From positions 1 through 57,494 of IMG/VR virus record IMGVR_UViG_3300047318_000426: DNA of 57,494 bases; one strand, given 5' to 3'. The DNA is from a virus. Below are positions 42,372 through 50,222 of this stretch, piece by piece. The position numbers and the translations under genes were made by a program. Numbering within the stretch: position 1 is the first letter of the stretch; each line of letters begins with the position of its first letter. The notes under the pieces are model-generated. The model made no database searches. It worked only from the letters and a program-made list of their open reading frames with translations, and had not been told where the DNA came from.

Positions 42372-43398
42372 CCCCCACCCCCCACGGGAGTGCGGCGTGT
42401 GTGGCAAGACTGTTGCCGTCACCCTCACCGGACGACTTCGGGCACACAATGATCCAACGGGCAACGCCCGATGCGAGGCGGCCGGAACGTTCGCCCCCGG
42501 AACCCCTCCACCGCCACCTCCACCGGAAGGGAAGCCGTGTGCGACGAGCCCATCCCCGGGGTCGACGACTACGCCGAGCAGCTTGCCGAAGCAGCAACTG
42601 GACGCCTACCGCCCTCAGTTCCCGTTCAGCCAGCCGGGGAGGCTGAAGACGGAGGCGACGACAAGGCCGATGACTCCGCTGGGCGCTGAGGTCACCGCCC
42701 GGCTCAGAGAGCTGTTCTACGGATACAGCAATCGGATGGAGCGGAACGTTCAGGCCACCCTGGGGCCTTCCGAGATCGGCACCCCTTGCGATCGGCGCCT
42801 GGCTATGTCGCTTCTGCGGATGCCTCCCGTCAACCCCGGCGGGGACGGATGGGCTTCGTTCGTAGGTACGTGCATCCATGCCGGTCTGGCCGAGATGTTC
42901 CAGTGGGCTGACGCCGGAACCGGTCGCTATGCCGTCGAGATGGCGTTGGCATTCCCCTCACCGCATGTGCCGCGCGGGACGGGGGATCTACTGGACCGCG
43001 TACTGCTGATGTTCACCGACCACAAAGCGCAGGGCCGTTGGTCACGCAACAAGCTGAAGACCGCCGGCCCGTCGTCGACATATCGCGTCCAGGTGCACAC
43101 CTATGCCTATGGGGCTCGACTGCGAGGCGAGAAGGTGGACTACGTGGCCATTGCCTCCTGGCCGCGCGACGAGGCCTCCCTGGACGACCTGTATGTATGG
43201 ACGGAAGAATACCGGCCCGACATAGCCCGGAATGCACTAGCCCGGGTCGAGCGAATAGCGGCCGAGGTACAGCAGCGTACGGGCAATCCCCAAGAGATCG
43301 CTGCAACCTTCCCCATCGCCGAGGACTGCCGCTTCTGCAGTTGGCATCAGCCGGAGGCGAAGGACTTGTCCCACGGCGGCTGTAATGGAAAGAGCTGA
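42364..43398 (+). CDS. Cas4/RecB-like PD-(D/E)XK exonuclease with zinc ribbon
   Basis: 344 residues from GTG 42364. Residues ~8-40 contain CGVCGK and a Cys downstream. A Pro-rich linker follows. From ~103 the nuclease domain has SEIGTPCDRRLAMSLL, TCIHAGLAEMF, GTGDLLDRVLLMFTDHKAQG (Asp and DxK catalytic type) and CRFCSWHQP at the end, fitting Cas4-like nucleases with Fe-S Cys. It likely processes DNA ends in recombination-replication. The alternative start ATG 42670 would give the nuclease domain alone; an out-of-frame ORF overlaps the linker. Confidence 0.78.
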   Translation: MSNPHPPRECGVCGKTVAVTLTGRLRAHNDPTGNARCEAAGTFAPGTPPPPPPPEGKPCATSPSPGSTTTPSSLPKQQLDAYRPQFPFSQPGRLKTEATTRPMTPLGAEVTARLRELFYGYSNRMERNVQATLGPSEIGTPCDRRLAMSLLRMPPVNPGGDGWASFVGTCIHAGLAEMFQWADAGTGRYAVEMALAFPSPHVPRGTGDLLDRVLLMFTDHKAQGRWSRNKLKTAGPSSTYRVQVHTYAYGARLRGEKVDYVAIASWPRDEASLDDLYVWTEEYRPDIARNALARVERIAAEVQQRTGNPQEIAATFPIAEDCRFCSWHQPEAKDLSHGGCNGKS

Positions 43399-43407
43399 GA
43401 GGAAAGT

Positions 43408-43698
43408 ATGACCGACCCCATCAAGCCTGTATCGGTACGCGTAGACGCGCGCAGCAAAGGCGAACTCGTCATCGAAGGAGTCGACTTCGCCCCGCTCTGT
43501 CGGGGCTTCCGGCTGGACGCGTCCGTTGACAGCCTGCCAATACTGACGCTCTTCCTGAACCTGGACGAGGGGGCGGAGGGCGTACTGGAGACCGCCGTCA
43601 GGCTCTCCTACGAGGTTGAGTACGCTCTCAAGCAGCTCGGCTGGACTCCCCCCGCAGAGCCGAACGATCAGGACGACGACGAGGAGACCAGCGCATGA
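43408..43698 (+). CDS. Small acidic conserved protein
   Basis: 96 residues, ATG 43408 after GAGGAAAG. VSVRVDARSKGELVIEGVDF and LPILTLFLNLDEGAEGVLE suggest a beta-alpha fold; the tail is Asp/Glu-rich. Its end overlaps the next ATG (ATGA). It may partner with the DNA-binding protein that follows. Confidence 0.65.
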   Translation: MTDPIKPVSVRVDARSKGELVIEGVDFAPLCRGFRLDASVDSLPILTLFLNLDEGAEGVLETAVRLSYEVEYALKQLGWTPPAEPNDQDDDEETSA

Positions 43699-44414
43699 CG
43701 ATGCCCAGTCAGCCGGGTTCCGGTGGAGACAAATTCGACCTGAAGAACCGGGGCGACCAGTTTTTCGGCAAGCTGCTACTCATCTACCCGACGGCGCTGA
43801 AGACGGACTTTGACGGGGGGGAGTACGGGAAGACCGACGTGGTGGTGGCCGACGTCATCATCCTCGATCTGATCAATCTCCAGACGGGTCAGCCGGAAGA
43901 GTTCCGTGACGCGTTCCTGTTCTCGCGCGGCCTGGTCAACAACACGCGCGGCTACATCGGAGGCTCAGTGCTCGGCAGGCTGGCCCGTAAGCAATTCGCG
44001 AAGGGCATCGGCTGGTCGTTGGACGACTTCAGCGACGCGGACGGCCAGGTGGCCATGCAGTACATCAACGCACATCCGCGGAATATGCCTGCGCAGCCGA
44101 GTCAGGGCATCCCCAACGCCGAACCCCCTCCGGCGCCCGCGCCCACTCCGCCTCCGGCTGTGCCCGCCCCTCCGGCATACGCTCCGCCTCCGCCCCCCGC
44201 TCCCACTGCACTGCCCGCGGCAGCAGCCAACTACGATCCGAACCCGTGGGCAGGCATGCAGACCGCTCAGGCACCGACACCGCCTCCCCCTGAGGTGCAG
44301 GATCCCGCTCTGACTGCGTTCCTCCGCTCCAAGGGCATCAATCCGGTTCAGCCGGACGGTACGCCCATGAGCAATGCAATAATGCAGCAGATCGCCGCAT
44401 CCTTCCCGCAGTAG
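43695..44414 (+). CDS. Putative ssDNA-binding protein
   Basis: 239 residues. Residues ~10-130 look like an OB-type domain: FDLKNRGDQFFGKLLLIYP, TDVVVADVIILDLI, FLFSRGLVNNTRGYIGGSVL. Residues ~140-200 are a Pro/Ala linker, and the C-terminus is LTAFLRSKGINPVQ plus a short helix. The OB-core, disordered linker and tail layout and the place beside nuclease and primase genes fit a phage SSB, though sequence support is moderate. Confidence 0.6.
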   Translation: MTMPSQPGSGGDKFDLKNRGDQFFGKLLLIYPTALKTDFDGGEYGKTDVVVADVIILDLINLQTGQPEEFRDAFLFSRGLVNNTRGYIGGSVLGRLARKQFAKGIGWSLDDFSDADGQVAMQYINAHPRNMPAQPSQGIPNAEPPPAPAPTPPPAVPAPPAYAPPPPPAPTALPAAAANYDPNPWAGMQTAQAPTPPPPEVQDPALTAFLRSKGINPVQPDGTPMSNAIMQQIAASFPQ

Positions 44415-44426
44415 AGGAGAGTTCGC

Positions 44427-44690
44427 ATGCCTGACGCACCCGTTCCGCCCGTTGATGAAGTTGAGGGTGACGAGGCCGAGAAGAAGAAGCGCCCTGGTCG
44501 CAAGGCGTCCACCTTGGCTCCGTTGGCGCTCCGCTATGAGAGGTGCGTCACGAAGCTCAACAAGGCGCGTGCTGCCGCCGAGAAGATGCGCCCCTTGGCG
44601 GAGGCTGTGACCGCTGCTGAAAAGGACGTACAGGAGGCGGAGGCGGCCCTGGACGCTGCCATGAACGCCTTGGATGTCAGCCCGCAGTAA
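44427..44690 (+). CDS. Coiled-coil protein
   Basis: 87 residues, ATG 44427 after AGAGGAGAG. An acidic-then-basic N-terminus (EAEKKKRPGRKAS) precedes a long Ala/Glu/Lys helix (AAAEKMRPLAEAVTAAEKDV). It is the last gene before a strong terminator. Unknown function. Confidence 0.65.
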   Translation: MPDAPVPPVDEVEGDEAEKKKRPGRKASTLAPLALRYERCVTKLNKARAAAEKMRPLAEAVTAAEKDVQEAEAALDAAMNALDVSPQ

Positions 44691-44700
44691 CCCGAAAGCC

Positions 44701-44743
44701 CACACAAAGCCCGCCACCCTCCCGCTGTGGCGGGCTTTGTGTG
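44701..44743. terminator. Strong terminator
   Basis: CACACAAAGCCCGCCAC (44701-44717) pairs perfectly over 17 bp with 44727-44743 around a 9-nt loop. T-rich on the right arm (TTTGTGTG). It divides the recombination block from the WhiB/primase block. Confidence 0.88.
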
Positions 44744-44764
44744 TTCGGAGAGGAAGTGAGTGCC

Positions 44765-45259
44765 ATGGTGAGGTCGTGGCAGACGCGGGCCGCATGTATC
44801 GGCATCCCTCTGGCCGACCAGCAGGTGGCGACCAACGGGGCGCTGACGCTCGACGAGGCGCGCCCCTTCATCGCCACGTACTGCCGACAGTGCCCCGTCC
44901 GTGAAGCCTGTCGGAGCTGGGCGATGGGGGAGCGCTCATTCTCCGGCATCGCGGGGGGTGTGCTGTTCCCGGACGCCGGAGCGGGGCGCAGGCGACGCAT
45001 GCCCATAGCCGTCCCCCTGGCCGAGGAGACCGGCTATCTGCTTGCCACCGAGCGGCGTAAGCATCCGCAGGTGCGCCGACGTCATCTCGTCAACAAGGTG
45101 GTGCGCGTCCGAGTTGCGGCTCCGTGGCGTGCCCTGTGCGGCACCGTATGCGATGCGAATCGCAGCGCCATGCACGAACGGGAGGCCCTGGCGGCATCGG
45201 CATGCCTGGTGTGTGCGGAGATCAAGCAGGGTGCCTATCACGTAGAGGCGATGCGATGA
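44765..45259 (+). CDS. WhiB-family regulator with extra C-terminal zinc ribbon
   Basis: 164 residues from ATG 44765 (GTG 44756 also possible, GGAGAGG upstream). Cys11, Cys40, Cys43 and Cys49 with RAACIG, YCRQCPVREACRSWA and GIAGGVLF give the Fe-S WhiB signature. A basic stretch (RRRR) follows. The C-terminal half has CGTVC and CLVC, a second metal site like that of 47401-47652. WhiB proteins bind sigma factors; phage copies can repress host whiB genes. The ATGA overlap links it to the primase. Confidence 0.88.
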   Translation: MVRSWQTRAACIGIPLADQQVATNGALTLDEARPFIATYCRQCPVREACRSWAMGERSFSGIAGGVLFPDAGAGRRRRMPIAVPLAEETGYLLATERRKHPQVRRRHLVNKVVRVRVAAPWRALCGTVCDANRSAMHEREALAASACLVCAEIKQGAYHVEAMR

Positions 45260-46176
45260 CCTCCCTCCTCCCCTGGGCGATCCAGGCGGTGCAACGCGGG
45301 TGGTCCATCTTTCCTTGTAACGCGTCGGGGACGGTGTGCCCAGAGAGCGGCAAGGTGATCGACAAGCAAGGGGCGCTACTGAGGCCCAACGCCCCGTACA
45401 AGATCCGCTGGGCCGACGTGGCCACTAACGACCTGAGCATCGTGACGAGCTGGTGGACGTACGACCCTGAGTTCAACATCGGCGTTTCATGCAAGAAGTC
45501 GGGCCTACTCGTCGTCGACTGCGACATGCCCAAGCGGGAGTACCAGCTAAGGGACACCGCCTATGGCTACCTGCACGATCAGTTCGGCCCCCTGGTCGAC
45601 GGGTGCGATGTGCTGCGGGAGTTGTGCCGCCGACTGGAGCAGGATTTCGATGCCCTGATGCAGACCTACCAGGTCGGCACCACATCGATGGGCCTACATC
45701 TGTACTACCGCTGGCCTCCCGACATCCTCGCCAGTCAGGCGTCGATCGTGCGGGGCATCCTCGATGTGCGAACCAACGGGGGCGACCGCGGAGGGTACGT
45801 GCTGGGCGCCGGTTCCCGGACCGAGAAGGGGCCGTACGTCGTCGAGAGCAGCCTTCCCATTGCCGACGCTCCGCCCTGGCTTGTCGAATGGGTGAAGGAC
45901 AAGCCCGCACCCGTCCAGCCGCGGCGACTCTTTAGCCAACCGGGGGGCTCGTCCAACTACTCGGGCCTGGTCGACGCCGTGCGAGATGCGACGGAGGGGA
46001 ATCGCAACCAGTCGCTCCTCTGGTCGGCTCGGGCCATGTGTACCGAGGGTGTCTCCCTGGACGAGGCGGAGGAGCTCCTCGCTCGCGCCGCCTATATGGC
46101 GGGGCTCTCGGATCGGGAGGCCCGCTCCACCATCCGTTCCGCTTATCGCGTCCAGCGCTCCAAGGAGGGGAAGTAG
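45256..46176 (+). CDS. Bifunctional primase-polymerase (Prim-Pol)
   Basis: 306 residues, ATG 45256. Matches the Prim-Pol (PF09250-type) fold: GWSIFPC, PYKIRWADVAT, WWTYDPEFNIGVSC, the metal-binding VVDCD (Asp88, Asp90), SMGLHLYYRW (His148), ILDVRTNGGDRGGYVLGAGS (Asp170). A short helical C-terminus follows. It makes primers and may extend them. The helicase is encoded separately at 52182. No replicative polymerase gene is visible in the window. Confidence 0.9.
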   Translation: MTSLLPWAIQAVQRGWSIFPCNASGTVCPESGKVIDKQGALLRPNAPYKIRWADVATNDLSIVTSWWTYDPEFNIGVSCKKSGLLVVDCDMPKREYQLRDTAYGYLHDQFGPLVDGCDVLRELCRRLEQDFDALMQTYQVGTTSMGLHLYYRWPPDILASQASIVRGILDVRTNGGDRGGYVLGAGSRTEKGPYVVESSLPIADAPPWLVEWVKDKPAPVQPRRLFSQPGGSSNYSGLVDAVRDATEGNRNQSLLWSARAMCTEGVSLDEAEELLARAAYMAGLSDREARSTIRSAYRVQRSKEGK

Positions 46177-46178
46177 GC

Positions 46179-46355
46179 ATGGGCAACACCTGTAAGGTAA
46201 AGGCCGCCCACTGCGTGTGCATTAACCCCCCCGACCGCCAAGGGGATCCACATCAGTGTGAGTGCACCGGAGCATGGAGCGGCGACCACGGGACTGACAC
46301 GTTCGAGCCGGTCACGCTGCCCCCTTTCCGGCCGCTACGTTTCTTCGCGTCATGA
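46179..46355 (+). CDS. Small Cys-rich protein
   Basis: 58 residues, ATG 46179. Six Cys/His candidates (NTCKVKAAHCVCINP, HQCEC) suggest a metal knuckle. Its end overlaps the next start (ATGA). Unknown role. Confidence 0.65.
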   Translation: MGNTCKVKAAHCVCINPPDRQGDPHQCECTGAWSGDHGTDTFEPVTLPPFRPLRFFAS

Positions 46356-46552
46356 CGCGCTACTACTGCCCTGAGTGCGGGGAGGTGCACAACGCCTTCC
46401 GCTTCTCCCTTAGCGGCATTCCGGCACCCACCAAGGCGGTCGTGCCTCCGCATGACCGCTACTACAGGGAGTACTCCTACTTCCATCCCGACAAGCATCA
46501 CAGCCGCTGCCCCGGCGGCCCTGTCGATCTAGAAAAGGACAAGGCACCATGA
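46352..46552 (+). CDS. Zinc-ribbon small protein
   Basis: 66 residues, ATG 46352. CPECGEVH at the start and HSRC near the end form a likely zinc site; the middle is aromatic-rich (RYYREYSYFHPDKHH). Overlaps the next gene by four bases. Confidence 0.65.
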   Translation: MTRYYCPECGEVHNAFRFSLSGIPAPTKAVVPPHDRYYREYSYFHPDKHHSRCPGGPVDLEKDKAP

Positions 46553-46779
46553 CTACCCCTGCCCCCATGGTCACGCTGGTCGATCGCATCTGCGAAGCCG
46601 ACGAGCAGACGACGGCCATTGCCGAAATGCAGAAGCTGCTGCATAACTACCAGACGACGCGACAGGAGTACGCCGATCGGGTAACGGAGACGAAGGCCGC
46701 CCTGGACGTCCTTGTGCGCAACTCTCAGGTGGCGCTGAAGAGCCTGCGGGACGCCCTGAACGCCGCCTACCCCGCGTAA
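46549..46779 (+). CDS. Coiled-coil small protein
   Basis: 76 residues, ATG 46549. A single long helix (AEMQKLLHNYQTTRQEYADR) without Cys or membrane segment. Unknown function; part of an ATGA-linked string of small genes. Confidence 0.6.
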   Translation: MTTPAPMVTLVDRICEADEQTTAIAEMQKLLHNYQTTRQEYADRVTETKAALDVLVRNSQVALKSLRDALNAAYPA

Positions 46780-46789
46780 GGGGGGGGCG

Positions 46790-46996
46790 ATGAGCTTCTG
46801 GTGGCTGTTCGTCATAGGCATGGTCCTCACCTACTGGTACTGGTGGGTTCTCGCCCTCGTGATCGTCGTCTGCCTGGGGAACGGCCTCGGCTGGCTCACC
46901 ACGGCCCGACGCGACGGCGACCCGTTCAACTGGCGCGTCTTCCTCGGTCCGTGGCTCTACGCCCGATGGGCCGAACGAAGGAGTAGGCAGCAGTGA
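46790..46996 (+). CDS. Small membrane protein
   Basis: 68 residues, ATG 46790 after AGGGGGGG. A continuous hydrophobic Trp-rich region (WWLFVIGMVLTYWYWWVLAL, then VIVVCLGNGLG) may form two membrane helices. The C-terminus is basic (RWAERRSRQQ). Overlaps the next GTG by four bases. Confidence 0.65.
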   Translation: MSFWWLFVIGMVLTYWYWWVLALVIVVCLGNGLGWLTTARRDGDPFNWRVFLGPWLYARWAERRSRQQ

Positions 46997-47178
46997 CCGG
47001 CCATGTCATCAACTGGTTTACCGTCGCTTTCGAGACCGACTGCGACACCTTCAACCCGCAGGTGTGCGAAGGCGTGCTTCTCGTCGAGGAGCGGGCGGGC
47101 TTCATCGTGAACGGGCCCTACGGTCCCTCGTGCGAACCCTGCTGCAGGGCAGCAGAGACAGGAGACAAGGGCACATGA
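46993..47178 (+). CDS. Small Cys-containing protein
   Basis: 61 residues, GTG 46993. Contains a beta-type core (WFTVAFETDCDTF, EGVLLVEERAGFIV) and a CEPCC cluster near the end. No family recognised. Overlaps the next start (ATGA). Confidence 0.6.
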   Translation: MTGHVINWFTVAFETDCDTFNPQVCEGVLLVEERAGFIVNGPYGPSCEPCCRAAETGDKGT

Positions 47179-47267
47179 CCGGAGACAGCATCCGGGACAT
47201 CATCACGGCACTGTGCGGCATCGGTCTGGCGGCTTTCGTCATCGGCCAGCTCGGGCGGCGCCCGTGA
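47175..47267 (+). CDS. Tiny membrane protein
   Basis: 30 residues, ATG 47175 to TGA 47265-47267. One membrane helix (IITALCGIGLAAFVIGQLG). Linked by four-base overlaps on both sides, which supports it as a real gene. Confidence 0.6.
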   Translation: MTGDSIRDIITALCGIGLAAFVIGQLGRRP

Positions 47268-47404
47268 GTGTGCAAAGGATCATCCTGGCGTCCATCAGCC
47301 TGGGCGTGAGCATGGTCGTCGGTATCGCTATCGTCGGCTTTGTCGCAGTGAGCGTCGGCTACTTCGGGGCCATGCTGGTCGACCGCTTCAAGGGACGCCG
47401 ATGA
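47264..47404 (+). CDS. Small single-span membrane protein
   Basis: 46 residues, GTG 47264. Long hydrophobic stretch (ISLGVSMVVGIAIVGFVAVS) with a positive C-terminus (DRFKGRR). It could pair with the tiny protein upstream. Unknown role. Confidence 0.6.
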   Translation: MSVQRIILASISLGVSMVVGIAIVGFVAVSVGYFGAMLVDRFKGRR

Positions 47405-47652
47405 GCGCACGGGTGTACCTCTCCGCCGACGCGCCGACCGCACACCTCCTCCCCTGGGGTGTGTCGCCAAACAGCCCCGTAGCAGCTCTGTGTGGCCGCG
47501 ACCCGTGGCCCTCCGACTGGCTCGGTACCGGTACCCAAGTGGAGCGCGACAGGGCGGCAGAGTTGCCGTTGTGCATCATCTGTCGCAACGCGGTGATAGC
47601 GCCGAAGGTCATCTCCCTGCCGAAGCAACAAAGGAGAGCGCAGGGGTGCTAG
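47401..47652 (+). CDS. Zinc-ribbon protein (DUF3039-like pattern)
   Basis: 83 residues, ATG 47401. AHLLPWG, AALCGRD and LPLCIICRNAV reproduce the H-L-x-CG...C-x-x-C pattern that also forms the C-terminal half of the WhiB protein. Probably a small metal-binding domain. Basic tail (KQQRRAQGC). Confidence 0.65.
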   Translation: MSARVYLSADAPTAHLLPWGVSPNSPVAALCGRDPWPSDWLGTGTQVERDRAAELPLCIICRNAVIAPKVISLPKQQRRAQGC

Positions 47653-47825
47653 TGGCAAATAACTGCTACCAGTGCGGCCATCTGGTCGTTGACCACGTGT
47701 GGGGTGGCGACGACCAGATGGTGTGCACGATCGAAGTCCCCAAGTCGATCAGACGAGTCGTTCCCTGTCCGTGCACCATCGCCTCGAAAGAACTCCATGG
47801 CACTATCCCCTCTCACCGTAGCTGA
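47646..47825 (+). CDS. Zinc-binding-like small protein
   Basis: 59 residues, GTG 47646 (GTG 47652 possible). CYQCGHLVVDHVWGGDDQMV followed by CTIE and PCPC gives a CxxC-H...C...C metal site, similar to small phage proteins of unknown function. Confidence 0.6.
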   Translation: MLVANNCYQCGHLVVDHVWGGDDQMVCTIEVPKSIRRVVPCPCTIASKELHGTIPSHRS

Positions 47826-48018
47826 GCTGCGCGCCAAGGTCGCCCAGCTAGAACTCAGGGTGGCTCAGCTTTCCGACAGGATTCCCGGCCGCTATCAGGG
47901 CGCCCAGTATGCGCAGCGCAAGCGCATCGCCCAGTCGGCTGCGGAGTACCGGGCGCTGCTCGCCTACGCCGAGAACGAGAAGACACCCGCGCCAAAGAAC
48001 CCTCTGGGGCTGACATGA
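47797..48018 (+). CDS. Helical small protein
   Basis: 73 residues, ATG 47797, overlapping the previous gene by 29 nt. Leu/Ala heptads (VAELRAKVAQLELRVAQLSD) indicate a coiled coil; the rest is basic helix. Ends in an ATGA overlap. Confidence 0.6.
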   Translation: MALSPLTVAELRAKVAQLELRVAQLSDRIPGRYQGAQYAQRKRIAQSAAEYRALLAYAENEKTPAPKNPLGLT

Positions 48019-48350
48019 CTTCCCGCGTTCGCCAACACACCGTGCCCTGGGATGAGAAGTGGCACGACCTCACACTCAAGGGCTGGATCATCCACGTCGG
48101 CACCCAGCAGCGGGGCCGGGTCGACATCTGGGTGGTGGAGCGGGACGAGAACCCGCCCATCGTGCATCACCTGCGGGTGTTCCTGACGGGGGAGGAGCTG
48201 CCCGACTCGTCGTTCGCTGTCCTCGGTACGGCGATCACGCTCGGCGGGGCGGTGTATCACCTCGTCGAGAAGTACCCCCCGAACGAGACGGCCCCAACCC
48301 TTCCGCCTCCCCCGCCTCACCTCACGGAGTACGCAAAGGAGACGACATGA
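48015..48350 (+). CDS. Conserved phage protein (DUF7352-like)
   Basis: 111 residues, ATG 48015. HTVPWDEKWHDLTLKGWIIH, GRVDIWVVERD and FAVLGTAITLGGAVYHLVEK match a small protein family widespread in actinophages, where it is usually encoded among early genes. Beta-rich core; Pro-rich C-terminus. Biochemical role unknown. Confidence 0.7.
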   Translation: MTSRVRQHTVPWDEKWHDLTLKGWIIHVGTQQRGRVDIWVVERDENPPIVHHLRVFLTGEELPDSSFAVLGTAITLGGAVYHLVEKYPPNETAPTLPPPPPHLTEYAKETT

Positions 48351-48673
48351 CATTCTCCGAACTGGCCGCCCAGGCCCTGGCCGATCTCGGCCCCACGCGC
48401 GATCAGGTGGCGCAATCCCTCACCGAGCGGCATATCACCGGATGGCGTGGGGACCCCCGCCGCTGCCCGGTGGGCCTCTACCTAGGGGGCCAGACCGGCG
48501 GGCTGCAGTGGTCCATCTGGCCTAGCTGCGCGGACGAAGGCTGCGACGGGGGCGGCACTGCCACCCTCAGCAACGCCGAAAGCTGGGCCGATCTCCCCCC
48601 GGCCGTCAGCGCATTCGTTCGAGCTTTCGACCGGGGCGAGTACCCCAACCTGATCACCAGGAGGGACTCATGA
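48347..48673 (+). CDS. Conserved early protein
   Basis: 108 residues, ATG 48347 in an ATGA overlap. ITGWRGDPRRCPVGLYLG and VSAFVRAFDRGEYPNL form a pattern seen in Streptomyces phage early proteins. One possible metal pair (CADEGC). Unknown. Confidence 0.65.
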   Translation: MTFSELAAQALADLGPTRDQVAQSLTERHITGWRGDPRRCPVGLYLGGQTGGLQWSIWPSCADEGCDGGGTATLSNAESWADLPPAVSAFVRAFDRGEYPNLITRRDS

Positions 48674-48882
48674 GGGAAGCCGAACCACAGGTCATCCCTG
48701 CGGCGAGCGACAACGGGCCGATGACCGCCCACTGGGCGTGTCCCGTCTGCGAGCCCGTCGGACAGCTCGGCATGAAGGCCGTCTGCGGCGAGAAGCTCCT
48801 CGGCCTCCCCGCCCTCACCGGGCAGGGCTGCTCGCGCTGCTCCGCCCTGGTCGACTCCCACCTCAGAGAGCACGGACTGTAG
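48670..48882 (+). CDS. Zinc-ribbon small protein
   Basis: 70 residues, ATG 48670. CPVCEPVG and, ~30 residues on, CSRCSALVDSH give a likely zinc site. Its stop overlaps the next GTG by one base. Confidence 0.62.
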   Translation: MREAEPQVIPAASDNGPMTAHWACPVCEPVGQLGMKAVCGEKLLGLPALTGQGCSRCSALVDSHLREHGL

Positions 48883-49616
48883 TGACCGAGTGGGCGGTGT
48901 GCCGGAACGGCTTGCATGATGTGACCGATCCGGCCAACGTCTACATCCGGCCGGACAACGGAACCCGCTGGTGCAAGCCGTGCAAGCGGATCGTGGACCG
49001 TGATCACAAACGCATGATGCGGCACCTCACGGATGATCAGAAGGCCCGCAGGCTATACCTGGAATGGAAGGGCCCGCGGCGCCGCACGCAGAGCGCCATC
49101 AAGCAACACCGGGTGCGCTACGGGCTCCATCCCTACGCCTCTGGGCATCGGCTGGAGTACGCCATCACCGCAGCCGAGGTGCGCACCCTGCAGAGCTACG
49201 CGGACGGCCTCACCTGTCCGGAGATCGCAGCGCGCGAGCAGTTGGTGCCGGGCGCCATCGATCGGCGCAGCCGGAACATCCGCGCTAAGTACGGGGTGGC
49301 GGATATGGTGGCAGCCGTCGCCCAGGGGCTGAAGCGGGGGGCCATCACGCCGGATAAGGCAACGGTGCGACATCTCAGCCCCAAGGCGCTGCGGAAGAAC
49401 GTCGTCCGCACCTACGTCCATCAGCTCGTCGCGGTCGTCCAGGGGCGGGCGCGACGCGGCCAGCAGAGCAACGAGCTGAACGCGATCCTGTGGCATCTCC
49501 AAGCTCGGAACGAGGCACATGCCGTCTCGATCCTCTGGGCGGCCGGAATTATCACCGCCCGGCACGTCCCGCAAACGCGCAATCGATACCAGCGAAGAAC
49601 GGAGCAGAGCCGATGA
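48882..49616 (+). CDS. LuxR-type HTH protein with N-terminal zinc ribbon
   Basis: 244 residues, GTG 48882. The N-terminus has CRNGLHDV and CKPCKR (metal ribbon as in HNH or DNA-binding proteins). The middle, ITAAEVRTLQSYADGLTCPE then IAAREQ...NIRAKYGVADMVAAV, is a GerE/LuxR-like helix-turn-helix. The C-terminus is helical and basic. Likely a transcription regulator of phage or host genes. Confidence 0.7.
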   Translation: MTEWAVCRNGLHDVTDPANVYIRPDNGTRWCKPCKRIVDRDHKRMMRHLTDDQKARRLYLEWKGPRRRTQSAIKQHRVRYGLHPYASGHRLEYAITAAEVRTLQSYADGLTCPEIAAREQLVPGAIDRRSRNIRAKYGVADMVAAVAQGLKRGAITPDKATVRHLSPKALRKNVVRTYVHQLVAVVQGRARRGQQSNELNAILWHLQARNEAHAVSILWAAGIITARHVPQTRNRYQRRTEQSR

Positions 49617-49927
49617 CTGACCCGGCACGCCAGCTCCTCGCCGACGCGGCGAACTACATCGTCGAGCATGGCTGGACGCAGAAGCACATGAGGGATGCCT
49701 GTGGCGCCGTCTGCGCGCTGGGCGCCATCCATCATGTGCCGGTCACGACACGCGACCCGGCTGACGTCACCGCCATCTCTCACCTTCGGTTCATCGCGGA
49801 GATGATGCTGTCCGAGCACCCGGCCGTCCAGGGGGACGTGAGTATCGCCCACTGGAATGACCACCCGGACCGTACGGCCGAGGACGTCATCCTCACCTTC
49901 AGAGAGGCAGCGAACCATGACACCTGA
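49613..49927 (+). CDS. DUF6197-like protein, copy 1
   Basis: 104 residues, ATG 49613. LLADAANYIVEHGW, GAVCALGAIHH, HWNDHPDRTAEDVILTFREA are the DUF6197 motif set (A-D-I-I-x-x-x-G, C-A-L-G-A-I, W-N-D-x-P-x-T-A-E-D-V). Function unknown; common in Streptomyces and its phages. Two more copies follow. Confidence 0.75.
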   Translation: MTDPARQLLADAANYIVEHGWTQKHMRDACGAVCALGAIHHVPVTTRDPADVTAISHLRFIAEMMLSEHPAVQGDVSIAHWNDHPDRTAEDVILTFREAANHDT

Positions 49928-50222
49928 GCAGACCCTGCAGCAGGCAGCCGACCTGATCGCCCAGCGGGGGCACCACAAGGGCGACTACATCTGTGGGGAC
50001 ACCGGGGCCGTGTGCGCCCTGGGCGCTATCCAGCTCGCCGCATACGGGTTCACGCTGTCCCTCTTTGGTGGCACCTGCCCGCCTGCGACAACGGACCTCA
50101 CGCTGGAGGTGACCCGGCTGCTGGAAGCGGAAGTGGGCGACAACGTCCCGACTTGGAATGACCATCCCGACACCACAGCCGAGGACGTCATCTTGGCTCT
50201 AAAAAAGGCGGCGCAGTCATGA
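49917..50222 (+). CDS. DUF6197-like protein, copy 2
   Basis: 101 residues, ATG 49917, overlapping copy 1 by 11 nt. LQQAADLIAQRGHHKGDYIC, GAVCALGAIQLA, TWNDHPDTTAEDVILALKKA. Close to copies 1 and 3, so a tandem duplication. The end overlaps the next ATG. Confidence 0.75.
   Translation: MTPEQTLQQAADLIAQRGHHKGDYICGDTGAVCALGAIQLAAYGFTLSLFGGTCPPATTDLTLEVTRLLEAEVGDNVPTWNDHPDTTAEDVILALKKAAQS

Noticed and set aside
44104-44240. Pro/Ala-rich stretch as a separate repeat element
   Set aside because: It is a low-complexity linker inside the SSB-like protein, common in such proteins.
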